Assembly: GCF_030758345.1 (NCBI RefSeq)
Contig: NZ_JAVAMO010000014.1
Span: forward strand, 62,001 to 126,000
DNA: 64,000 nucleotides
From: Ruegeria discodermiae
GTDB lineage: Bacteria; Pseudomonadota; Alphaproteobacteria; Rhodobacterales; Rhodobacteraceae
Direction: 5' to 3'
In this document: piece after piece, positions 52,928 to 60,351 of the stretch
Layout of the letters: the number at the start of each line of letters is the position of its first letter
Numbering within the stretch: the first letter of the stretch is position 1
Program-made: the position numbers and the translations under genes
The notes under the pieces: generated by a model
What the model was told of the DNA's origin: nothing
The model's input: only the letters and a program-made list of their open reading frames with translations
The model's database searches: none

Positions 52928-53458
52928 TCAGTTGTCGGGCCGGGGCGGAGTTCTCTCTCCCCGGTCGAATGATTCCCAGCCCTGCCCGTTGAACAGATCA
53001 ACGCCAAGCTGAGCAGCAACATGGGCGAAATCGACATTCACCCAATTGTCGACGATCTTCCCGTCGACAACTTTCCAGAAATCCATGTAGCGGATTTCAA
53101 TCCTTTTCCCGGTGGGCGCGATCCCCAAAAACTCACCGGAATGGGTAGCTTCCTGACGGCCAAAGGCGGCGGCCCATTCACCCATATAGAGACGCGCCTC
53201 GTCGACGCAGGTTTTGTCCGAGAACGCGGCCTGGAACGGGCGCTGCCAGTTGTCCTGAAACTCCTGCAAGCCGGTCTTGGTACCGCAGCCCTGATTGCCC
53301 ATCCAACGAAAGCCCTGCGCGAAGAATTCGCCAATATCGTCGATGCGGTGATCGTTCAGCCCGTCAACCATGCCTTCGATGACAGCGCGGGTTGCTTCGG
53401 TTTTGCTCATATCCGTGCCTTTGGTCAGCACGGCTTGTTCGGGGCGGGAACCCTTCAT
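52928..53458 (-). CDS. SnoaL/NTF2-like protein, single domain
   Basis: A 176-residue protein from ATG 53458 (MKGSRPEQ, preceded by AAGGACGAG); a later ATG at 53410 ([20 protein letters not shown]) is also possible. One SnoaL-like domain: [35 protein letters not shown], and [14 protein letters not shown]. It lies directly upstream of the HisD-type gene and 136 bases after the permease operon. It is the smallest of four SnoaL-like proteins in this cluster. Confidence 0.82.
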   Translation of the reverse strand: MKGSRPEQAVLTKGTDMSKTEATRAVIEGMVDGLNDHRIDDIGEFFAQGFRWMGNQGCGTKTGLQEFQDNWQRPFQAAFSDKTCVDEARLYMGEWAAAFGRQEATHSGEFLGIAPTGKRIEIRYMDFWKVVDGKIVDNWVNVDFAHVAAQLGVDLFNGQGWESFDRGERTPPRPDN

Positions 53459-53594
53459 GTTTCTCGTCCTTCGGTAACTATTCCAGTGATCTTCGTGTCG
53501 CAAAAAAGAGTTTAGTTTTCTGACAGAAAATCCCTTGGCAACCGGTTGAGCGCCGGGTGGCGCCCTATCGCGTTATATCTTGCGGTAGCGCTCA

Positions 53595-54476
53595 TCAGCC
53601 CTTGACCGCGCCCGCGGTCAGCCCGCCCACAATCTGACGCTGGAAGAACATGACCAGAATAAACAGTGGCACTGTGGCCGAAACCACGGCGGCGACCGCG
53701 AACATCACATTGCCTTCGGTTTGGGTTGTCCCAAGGAATGCCGCGATGGCCGGCACCATGGTGCGATTGCTTTCAGAGAGCAGCATCGCTCCGACGGCAA
53801 AGTCGTTATAAGCCAAAAGGAAAGAAAACAGCCCGGTAGTAATCACGCCCGGCCACATCACCGGAATGATTACACGACGGAATGCCTGGAACTGATTGCA
53901 GCCATCAACCTTGGCACTTTCATCCAACTCGCTTGGGATGTTCTTGAAGAAAGAATGCAGCATCCACAGGGTGAACGGCTGGTTGATCGCCACCAAGACG
54001 ATGATCGTGGTCGGTAGAATGCCCCAGATGTTCCATTCAAAGAATGGCAGCAGGTAACCCGAAACCAGCGTGATCGGCGGCATGGCACGGAAGATTAGCG
54101 CGGTAATCAGCAACCAGAAGGTGTAGTTGTAGGACGACCGCGAAAGGGCATAGCCCCCCAATGTGCCAATCGTGAGCGAGATGGTGACCACAAAGAAACA
54201 CACGATCCCGGTGTTCAGAACATTACGCCAGAACTCCTCTTGGATCCACGCACCCTCATATCCGGTTGTGGTGAATGGCGAACCATAGACCGCTTCGGTT
54301 CGGGCACCGGTCAAGGCGTTCGTCCAATCTGCAATCGAGAAGAAATCCAGTTCGACTTTGAACGACCCCCAAACCGTCCAAAGGAACGGAAAGGCCGCAA
54401 GGACAAACCAAAGAAGCACGAAAAGGGATGAAGCGATCCGAAGGCTTGTGGGCATTCTTTGTGCGCGGCTGGCCAT
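53595..54476 (-). CDS. Sugar-type ABC permease (MalG-like)
   Basis: A 293-residue inner-membrane permease from ATG 54476 (MASRAQRMPTSLRIASSLFV), one base after the MalF-like stop. It has six predicted membrane helices. The EAA loop ELDESAKVDGCNQFQAFRRVIIPVMWPG contacts the ATPase. It pairs with the following MalF-like protein in a CUT1-class importer (sugars, polyols, glycerol phosphates and similar). Confidence 0.9.
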   Translation of the reverse strand: MASRAQRMPTSLRIASSLFVLLWFVLAAFPFLWTVWGSFKVELDFFSIADWTNALTGARTEAVYGSPFTTTGYEGAWIQEEFWRNVLNTGIVCFFVVTISLTIGTLGGYALSRSSYNYTFWLLITALIFRAMPPITLVSGYLLPFFEWNIWGILPTTIIVLVAINQPFTLWMLHSFFKNIPSELDESAKVDGCNQFQAFRRVIIPVMWPGVITTGLFSFLLAYNDFAVGAMLLSESNRTMVPAIAAFLGTTQTEGNVMFAVAAVVSATVPLFILVMFFQRQIVGGLTAGAVKG

Positions 54477-54477
54477 G

Positions 54478-55506
54478 TTATCGTGCTCCTTTGAAGTCGC
54501 GCCAAGTGCGGACAAGCACGGGCGACAGAAGAATGGCGACTCCGATGATTGTCATCACCGAGGTTGCGGCGGCGGATGATAGCTGACGGGTCTCGCCGCC
54601 AAGGTCGTCGAATATGAAGGTGCTGAGAGATTGCGCGTGTGCTTGGGCACTGAACCCGATTATGGGTTCGAACACCTTGAAATTATCCATCAGCTGGATC
54701 AGCGCAACAAACGTGACCAGCGGCATCAGGTGCGGGACAACAACAAACTTGACCTGTTGCCAGCGCGTTGCTCCGTCGATCTGCGCGGCTTCGATCTGGT
54801 CCTGCGGCAGCGTTTGCAGCCCGGCATAGAACACGACGAAGGCAAACGGGGCCGAGCTCCAAACACCGTAAACCATCAGAGCAACCCACATCAGCCCGGT
54901 CGAGGCTTTGAGGCTGAAATTCGGGTCACCGGCCAGGTACACGAGCGCGTTGCCGATGACGCCGCGACTGTCGATCATCCAGAACAGGATCAGAGAGCCT
55001 ATCAGCGGCGTCACGATCATGGGCAGAAGCGAGAAGAAGATCATCAGACCTTTGAGGTGCCGATGCAGCGAATTCACGGCCAGAGCAATCACCAGACCCA
55101 GCAGGATCGTCAGTGGTGTCACAATGAAGGTGAATGTCAGCGTAAACGCCATTGCGCGATAGAATGGCAGGTTGCTCAGATCCGAGAAAAAGCCACCCCA
55201 GCTTTCGTTGGCCGCCCACATCTGGCTGATTTCCTGAATTGCCAGATGGCCGCGGTCGAAATAAATGCCCAGCCCGACAAACCGACCCAGGGGCTGTGCC
55301 TCACGCAGGGCGGCGGTGGCCTGCTGGTCGATGGTTGTCTCGGTTGTGCAGCCGATCAGCGGTGTACAGTTTTCTACTTCCAATAGAACAGCAGGATGTG
55401 GTGCGAAGATCGATTGGATCACGACCGAGACGATTGGCATGGCGATGAACAGCAGCATCGCAAGTCCTGTGGGCAGGAAGAACCAAAGGAATGTCTTATG
55501 GCGCAT
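54478..55506 (-). CDS. Sugar-type ABC permease (MalF-like)
   Basis: A 342-residue permease. The first membrane helix (TFLWFFLPTGLAMLLFIAMPI) is followed by a roughly 90-residue periplasmic insertion and five more helices. The EAA loop is LPQDQIEAAQIDGATRWQQVKFVVVPHL. The periplasmic loop contains Cys residues (ENCTPLIGCTTE) that could form a disulfide. It is the partner of the MalG-like protein. Confidence 0.9.
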   Translation of the reverse strand: MRHKTFLWFFLPTGLAMLLFIAMPIVSVVIQSIFAPHPAVLLEVENCTPLIGCTTETTIDQQATAALREAQPLGRFVGLGIYFDRGHLAIQEISQMWAANESWGGFFSDLSNLPFYRAMAFTLTFTFIVTPLTILLGLVIALAVNSLHRHLKGLMIFFSLLPMIVTPLIGSLILFWMIDSRGVIGNALVYLAGDPNFSLKASTGLMWVALMVYGVWSSAPFAFVVFYAGLQTLPQDQIEAAQIDGATRWQQVKFVVVPHLMPLVTFVALIQLMDNFKVFEPIIGFSAQAHAQSLSTFIFDDLGGETRQLSSAAATSVMTIIGVAILLSPVLVRTWRDFKGAR

Positions 55507-55532
55507 ATTGCAATCCTCGCATCGATTGGTTT

Positions 55533-55561
55533 GTGCGGGCGGCTACCAGCGGCGCCCGCAC
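55533..55561 (-). promoter_or_regulatory. Strong intercistronic hairpin between SBP and MalF genes
   Basis: GTGCGGGCG (55533-55541) and CGCCCGCAC (55553-55561) form a perfect 9-bp GC-rich stem with an 11-base loop, just after the binding-protein stop. It has no U-tract, so partial termination or protection of the upstream mRNA is likelier than full termination. Confidence 0.6.
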
Positions 55562-55571
55562 AAGGAGCGTC

Positions 55572-56798
55572 TTACTGCAGATAGCCTTGCTCGATAGCGG
55601 CGGCGCGGTAGGCTGCCTCGACATCGGCAAGCGCCTGTTCTGCGCTTTCTTTGCCCTGCATAAAGTCGGCCAGTTCATTTCCCAGCGCGCTGTGCATCAG
55701 GCCCATGTAAGGCAGCATCGGATAGGCGGGTGTGCCCATCTTAGCTGCTGCAAACACGCCTTCGGCATCAGCGGCTGGCTCGTAGCCTTCGATCAGCCAA
55801 ACCGCCAGCGGTGCGGTCTCATCATTCAGCATGTCTGGGCGGATACCGTGTTTCATGGCGATGAACGTGGCTTCGGCTTCTTCATCCGAGATGTTTTTGC
55901 CGACGGTCCAGCCGTCCCACCACAGGGTCGATGCCGGGGTTTCCCCGCCGCCAACGGTCAGCGGTGCGCCAATTGCGTGACCGTCGACCACCTCTTGCAG
56001 CACACCTTCGGTGGTGGTCTGTTGTGATGCACGCGAGCCCCACATGTTCATGATCGCAACGTTGCCCGCACGATATTCTGCGTTGGTGGCGTTGGAGTCA
56101 TGGGTCAGGAAGTCAGGGTTCATATACTCTGACAACGCCTTCATCATGTTCAGCGCATTCACACCGGCCTCGGAATTCACATTGGGCTCAGCTGTGCCGG
56201 GCTTGAAGTGGCTACCGCCATAACCCAGGAACATATTGTTGAATTCCTGCGCCAGGTTCCAACCCGATGCATAGGCACCGCCAACAGGGTTCTGCATGAT
56301 GCCCTGCTCACGAATGGCCTCGGCCACTTCAAGCAGTTCCTCGTAGGTCTTCGGCACCTCAACACCAGCCTGCTCCAGCACATCCTTGCGATACATGAGG
56401 TGCTGGGCGTTCGCCATGAAAGCCACCGCCATGATGTCATCGCCGATCTTGATCAGCTGCCCCGGCTGCAGATCCTGACCATGCTGCTCCACCAGATCAT
56501 TCAATGGGCGAATGACGTCTTCGTTCATCAGAGCCACGATCGAGCTGTTGGCGATGATGGCACTTGTGTATTCCGATGGGTTACCAGACAGACCAGCCAC
56601 ATTGATGGTCTGGTGCTCGGATGTCAGGTTGGAGTCAACCGATGCGCCAGTGCACTCCTTCGCACCGGCGGCGACGGCCTGAATGGCCGCGAATTCGTTG
56701 CCAACAATGTTGACCCGACCGCCGATTTCGCAGGCATATCCTGCACTTGCAGAAAAGGCGGCAACCGACCCGGCCAATGCAATTCTCTTCAGAAACAT
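55572..56798 (-). CDS. ABC transporter substrate-binding protein
   Basis: A 408-residue extracellular solute-binding protein of the CUT1 type. The signal peptide is MFLKRIALAGSVAAFSASAG (cleavage near GYA-CE); Cys23 could instead make it a lipoprotein, but a clean lipobox is not seen. MNEDVIRPLNDLVEQHGQDL, MYRKDVLEQAGVEVPKTYEE and TLWWDGWTVGKN are typical of family 1 solute-binding proteins. Two stem-loops lie between it and the ATPase gene (56822-56846 and 56854-56870). Ligand unknown. Confidence 0.9.
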   Translation of the reverse strand: MFLKRIALAGSVAAFSASAGYACEIGGRVNIVGNEFAAIQAVAAGAKECTGASVDSNLTSEHQTINVAGLSGNPSEYTSAIIANSSIVALMNEDVIRPLNDLVEQHGQDLQPGQLIKIGDDIMAVAFMANAQHLMYRKDVLEQAGVEVPKTYEELLEVAEAIREQGIMQNPVGGAYASGWNLAQEFNNMFLGYGGSHFKPGTAEPNVNSEAGVNALNMMKALSEYMNPDFLTHDSNATNAEYRAGNVAIMNMWGSRASQQTTTEGVLQEVVDGHAIGAPLTVGGGETPASTLWWDGWTVGKNISDEEAEATFIAMKHGIRPDMLNDETAPLAVWLIEGYEPAADAEGVFAAAKMGTPAYPMLPYMGLMHSALGNELADFMQGKESAEQALADVEAAYRAAAIEQGYLQ

Positions 56799-56882
56799 GA
56801 ATATTCCTCCCTAGATGGAATGGGTGCATCTTCGAAGTCTGCACCCGGGTTTGACCCGTTTTTTACGGGTTTGATTTCGTCG

Positions 56883-57932
56883 TTATCCGGCCAGACGCGC
56901 ACCTGTTTGTGCATCGAACAGGTGGCAATGATCGGTATGGATATGGATCGAAACCTGATCGTCGATTTCGGCCCGATAGGTTTTGTCAGCCTTGACCGAG
57001 ACCAGCGCACCACCGATGCGGACCGAGACCATGGTGCTGTCTCCCAACAGCTCTTGCGTATAGATCGGCGCGTTGATTTCGCCGCCGCTGTCAACGACAT
57101 TGGCATCCTCGGCGCGAAAGCCCAGCGTAATGCGACCGTCTGGCGCGTTCAGCCCGTGCACCTCGGTGCTTTGGGCGCGGAACACACCACCCTGAACCTC
57201 GCCATCAACAAGGTTCATCGCAGGGTTGCCAATAAAGCTGGCAACAAATGTGTTTGCGGGTTCATCATAGATATCGGTCGGAGAGCCAACCTGTTGAACC
57301 ACCCCCTGTTTCATGATCACCACACGATCCGCCAAGGTCATCGCCTCAATCTGGTCATGGGTCACGTAGATGGTAGTGACTGCAAGTTCATGGCTCAGAT
57401 TCTTGATCTGAGCGCGCGTCGAAACGCGCAGCTTGGCGTCTAGGTTCGACAGCGGCTCATCCATCAGGAACACGTTCGGTTCGCGCACAATAGCACGAGC
57501 CAGCGCTACACGTTGCCGCTGACCACCAGATAGTTCCGCCGGTTTGCGATGCAGGAAGTCATCCAATTCGACCATGGCCGAGGCGCGGCGCACCTTTTCG
57601 TCATGGGTAGCAGGGTCGATGCCCCTGACTTTCAATGGGAACCGAATATTCTCATAGACATTCATATTCGGGTAAAGCGCATAAGACTGGAACACCATGG
57701 CAACATCGCGGTCTTTGGGCTCCATCTCGTTGACGCGTGCACCGTCGATCAGGATGTCGCCTTCAGTCGCATCTTCCAGCCCTGCAATCATGCGCATGGT
57801 CGTGGTCTTGCCACACCCTGAAGGACCAAGAAGCACCAAAAACTCCTTGTCGGCAATTGTGAGGTCAAAATTGTCCACGCCGACAAAAGATCCCCAACGC
57901 TTACCGACATTTCGAAGTTGAATTTCGGCCAT
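56883..57932 (-). CDS. ABC transporter ATPase (MalK/UgpC-like)
   Basis: A 349-residue ATPase from ATG 57932, with GGGAGG just upstream. Walker A GPSGCGKTT, signature LSGGQRQRVALAR, Walker B VFLMDEPLSNLD, and H-loop TTIYVTHDQIEAMT are all present. A C-terminal OB-type regulatory domain (from about 240) carries RITLGFRAEDANV and TYRAEIDDQVSIHI. It is first gene of the long minus-strand operon. Its promoter region carries LacI-type palindromes. Confidence 0.92.
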   Translation of the reverse strand: MAEIQLRNVGKRWGSFVGVDNFDLTIADKEFLVLLGPSGCGKTTTMRMIAGLEDATEGDILIDGARVNEMEPKDRDVAMVFQSYALYPNMNVYENIRFPLKVRGIDPATHDEKVRRASAMVELDDFLHRKPAELSGGQRQRVALARAIVREPNVFLMDEPLSNLDAKLRVSTRAQIKNLSHELAVTTIYVTHDQIEAMTLADRVVIMKQGVVQQVGSPTDIYDEPANTFVASFIGNPAMNLVDGEVQGGVFRAQSTEVHGLNAPDGRITLGFRAEDANVVDSGGEINAPIYTQELLGDSTMVSVRIGGALVSVKADKTYRAEIDDQVSIHIHTDHCHLFDAQTGARLAG

Positions 57933-57957
57933 ACTGTCCTCCCTTGCGCATAATTCA

Positions 57958-57971
57958 TGCATACGCTTGCA
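57958..57971. promoter_or_regulatory. LacI-type operator candidate 1
   Basis: TGCATACGCTTGCA has TGCA on both ends around a central CG, the usual form of LacI/PurR-family sites. It lies 26 bases upstream of the ATPase ATG, where a bound repressor would block transcription. Confidence 0.55.
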
Positions 57972-58010
57972 GAAGCATAGACATTCAGCGGAGCCTATGG
58001 CAAGCTTTTT

Positions 58011-58026
58011 TTGCATGCGAATGCAA
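58011..58026. promoter_or_regulatory. LacI-type operator candidate 2
   Basis: TTGCATGCGAATGCAA has perfect 6-base arms (TTGCAT/ATGCAA) around GCGA, and overlaps a third TGCAAACGCTGC half-site. It lies 53 bases before the divergent SnoaL-like gene. Together with candidate 1 it could place both directions under the cluster's LacI regulator. Confidence 0.6.
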
Positions 58027-58078
58027 ACGCTGCGGACACCAGCTCTGTGATCCCCTTAAGGCATTGAAAGATAATAAA

Positions 58079-59080
58079 ATGTCATATGATTCCGAGAAGA
58101 ATCTTGTCCTCGGTTTTTACAAGGCACTGAGTCGATCCGAGGAGTCGACTCTTCCAGAAGCGCTTTCGGACTACTGCGCCGATGGGCTTATCTGGCGTGG
58201 ATTCCACCCCTTCAATGAACTGCAGGGAATCGATGAAGTGGCCGGCACTTTCTGGCAACCGCTGCGGGCCAGTCTGACCGGCCTGCAGCGCCGGATGGAC
58301 GTGTTTATGGCGGGCGCGAACGAGATCGACGGCTTCAACTCGGTCTGGGTGGTCTCGATGGGTCATCTGATGGGATTGTTCGACACAGGCTGGCTGGGTA
58401 TTCCGCCCACTGGCAAGATGGCCTTTCTGCGCTATTGCGAGTTCAACAAAGTCGAGAACGGCGAGATCGCCGAGACTGCGATGTATTTCGACATCCCCCA
58501 CCTGATGATGCAGGCGGGCCTGCAACCCTTCCCGCCCCAAACCGCCGCGCAGCTGGTTCAGCCCGGACCGATGACCCATAATGGTCTGATGTTCGATCCT
58601 CAACCGACCGAGGAAGGTGAGCGGACGTTGGCTACGATCAACGCGATGATCTCGGATCTCGGTCGGTGGGACAGCGGCCTGAGCCTTGAGGACGAATTGC
58701 GCCGGACCTGGTCCGAGGATATGATCTGGTGGGGCCCCTCGGGCATCGGTGCCACCTACACGATCGGGCGCTATGCAAAACAGCATGCTGGGCCCTTCCG
58801 CGCGTCGTTTGCAGATCGCTCAAAGACCAACCACATCTGCCGTATGGCCGAAGGACACTACGGTGGTTTCTTCGGGTGGCCGAATTTCACTGCACGTCCC
58901 ACCGGCGGATTCATGGGTATGCCCGCGACCGACAAGGCGGGTGAGTTCCGGGTGATCGATATCTATCGGCGCTCCGGGGATAAACTGGCCGAAAACTGGA
59001 TATTCATTGACCTTCTCCACTTCTGGAAACAGCAAGGCGTCGACATTCTGGCTCGGATGGCAGAGGTGCCGCGAACATGA
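58079..59080 (+). CDS. SnoaL/NTF2-like protein with two domains, 333 residues
   Basis: ATG 58079 (MSYDSEKNLVLGFYKALSRS). There are two SnoaL-like domains: about 1-150 (IDEVAGTFWQPLRAS, GWLGIPPTGKMAFLRYCEFN) and 185-330 (AEGHYGGFFGWPNFTARPTG, KLAENWIFIDLLHFWKQQGV). It is likely a paralogue of the 350-residue protein encoded at 50536. It is divergent from the ABC operon and followed with ATGA overlap by an amidohydrolase gene that an IS6 copy interrupts. Confidence 0.82.
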   Translation: MSYDSEKNLVLGFYKALSRSEESTLPEALSDYCADGLIWRGFHPFNELQGIDEVAGTFWQPLRASLTGLQRRMDVFMAGANEIDGFNSVWVVSMGHLMGLFDTGWLGIPPTGKMAFLRYCEFNKVENGEIAETAMYFDIPHLMMQAGLQPFPPQTAAQLVQPGPMTHNGLMFDPQPTEEGERTLATINAMISDLGRWDSGLSLEDELRRTWSEDMIWWGPSGIGATYTIGRYAKQHAGPFRASFADRSKTNHICRMAEGHYGGFFGWPNFTARPTGGFMGMPATDKAGEFRVIDIYRRSGDKLAENWIFIDLLHFWKQQGVDILARMAEVPRT

Positions 59081-59147
59081 CCAATTGGATTGACGCACAT
59101 CACCATCTTTGGGACCTGAATGCCGTACACTACCCTTGGCTAATGGC
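59077..59147 (+). pseudogene. Amidohydrolase (Amidohydro_2), 5' fragment cut by IS6
   Basis: The ATG at 59077 overlaps the upstream stop. The 23 codons before the IS read MTNWIDAHHHLWDLNAVHYP then WL. This is the unmistakable N-terminus of the Amidohydro_2 family (metal site H-x-H in DAHHHLWD; relatives include 2-pyrone-4,6-dicarboxylate lactonase and L-fucono-lactonase). The remaining 250 or so residues do not reappear on the other side of the IS. The gene is dead in this window. Confidence 0.85.
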
Positions 59148-59973
59148 GGCTGTGTCGCAATCTTTAGCGTGGTTCGAAGCTATCGCTTTACCTGGAAAAG
59201 TTTATACTGCGAGCTCTGCAAATTGACGGAATCCGTTTGTCGAAGGCCCAAGCTGCCCCTTGCGGATCATGTTGGCTGTCTCGATCCCCGCAAGTGTCGC
59301 GGCGGCAGAGGCGAAGCTTTTTAAACCGAGCATCGGCCTCGTAAGCCGTTTGATGAACCGGTGATCCTGCTCAATAATGTTGTTTAAGTATTTTGATCTG
59401 ACGGTGTCAATCGTAACCGGTATCCGCAATCGCTTGAACATTTTGTTGATCTCTTTGATCCCGGCCGCATTGCTCCTGCTTTGGTCAATGGTGATCCGTT
59501 TCGGAATGCCATTGTTGTGCAGTGCATTGGCGAAGAATTTCTTAGCGGATTTCGTATCTCGCTTCTCGGAAAGCATGAAATCAAAGGTTTGACCGTCACG
59601 ATCGACGGCCCGGTACAGATAGACCCACTCACCGCGAACTTTCACATAGGTTTCGTCCATGCGCCAAGAATCCGCTGTCTTGGCCTTCCGTTTCTGCGCC
59701 GCGCGAGCGGCCAAGTGTGAATACTTCACGACCCAGCAGTTCAGCGTCGCATGATCAACCGACACCCCACGTTCCGCCATGATCTCTTCCAGGTCACGAT
59801 ACGAGACGCCGTAGCGAACGTAGAAATAGACCGCAAACAGGATCACAGATTGTGGATAGTGTGCACCTTTGAAGTCGATCACTGGGCATTCCAAAATAGC
59901 GTTACAGACCAGGCACCTGTTGGATCAAACCGCGCGAAGGTGCAACCTACCGGCCAATGTTCGCGACAAAGCC
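59148..59973 (-). mobile_element. IS6-family insertion sequence, intact (copy 2 of a pair)
   Basis: Ends are GGCTGTGTCGCAA (59148-59160) and TTCGCGACAAAGCC (59960-59973). The interior is almost base-identical to copy 1 at 31852-32677, with the same orientation; differences are mainly in the terminal repeats. Flanks ctaatggc and aatccaag are not direct repeats. The left border interrupts the amidohydrolase gene, and the right border opens into an unrelated gene tail. Confidence 0.93.
59202..59894 (-). CDS. IS6-family transposase (DDE), copy 2
   Basis: A 230-residue protein identical in sequence to copy 1 (31906-32598), including the TTG start and the terminal FRQFAELAV. The catalytic core is complete (SWRMDETYVKVRGEW, RITIDQSRSN, IIEQDHRFIKRL). 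Confidence 0.93.
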   Translation of the reverse strand: MECPVIDFKGAHYPQSVILFAVYFYVRYGVSYRDLEEIMAERGVSVDHATLNCWVVKYSHLAARAAQKRKAKTADSWRMDETYVKVRGEWVYLYRAVDRDGQTFDFMLSEKRDTKSAKKFFANALHNNGIPKRITIDQSRSNAAGIKEINKMFKRLRIPVTIDTVRSKYLNNIIEQDHRFIKRLTRPMLGLKSFASAAATLAGIETANMIRKGQLGPSTNGFRQFAELAV

Positions 59974-60154
59974 AATCCAAGGCAACATCGCCCAGGCCCT
60001 TGCCTCGGTTGGCCTGAATGAATGGGAGCGTAAGTTCCTCGGTGATATGCAATCCAAGTTCCGCCGGTATTTTGGCACGTCGATGTTGACGATCCCACCG
60101 AACTCGATCAGCGCGTCATTTGATTATCGTCCACGGTTCTCCGATGCCGTTTAA
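59974..60154 (+). pseudogene. Unidentified gene tail after IS6
   Basis: The open frame after the IS end reads IQGNIAQALASVGLNEWERK, then FLGDMQSKFRRYFGTSM, and stops at 60154. The amphipathic FLxDMxxKFRRYG-like stretch looks like the C-terminal part of a real protein (similar short segments occur in plasmid- or phage-linked hypothetical proteins), but I cannot name a family. It is not the amidohydrolase 3' end, so the two IS flanks come from different loci. Confidence 0.5.
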
Positions 60155-60219
60155 CGGAGGCGAGGGATAGAAATTTGTGTGGCTCGCGGTCCTTTCAGGA
60201 ACTTCGAGATGCTGTTGGC

Positions 60220-60258
60220 ATGCTGCGCTCGCAGCCCGCATTGCGGCCATTCGCTGCG
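60220..60258 (+). repeat. 39-bp extragenic repeat, copy B
   Basis: ATGCTGCGCTCGCAGCCCGC then ATTGCGGCCATTCGCTGCG. It differs from copy C at only a few positions. It lies in the gene-free stretch between the IS6 flank and the esterase gene. Confidence 0.7.
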
Positions 60259-60351
60259 GCGTCAAGTCAATCAACGAGTGGAGAGGCAAACCCTTGCGTA
60301 GTGCTCAGCAACCCCTAAATGTAAACGGTATTTACATGGGAGGGTAGCGTG

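Noticed and set aside
51261-53012. A 583-codon plus-strand frame, and similar long frames at 33850-34983, 36309-37409 and 56208-57443
   Set aside because: Each lies antisense to one or more enzymes with clear catalytic motifs; no motif was found in the shadow frames.
44067-59080. Dihydroxypropanesulfonate (hps) pathway
   Set aside because: HisD- and SDR-type genes fit in part, but sulfolactate sulfo-lyase genes and the usual hps order are missing, and the SnoaL, MetE-core and RraA-like genes are not part of that pathway.
31852-59973. Classical composite transposon with target duplication
   Set aside because: The outer flanks (gtttgaac and aatccaag) do not match as an 8-bp direct repeat, so only an IS26-like translocatable or rearranged unit is claimed.
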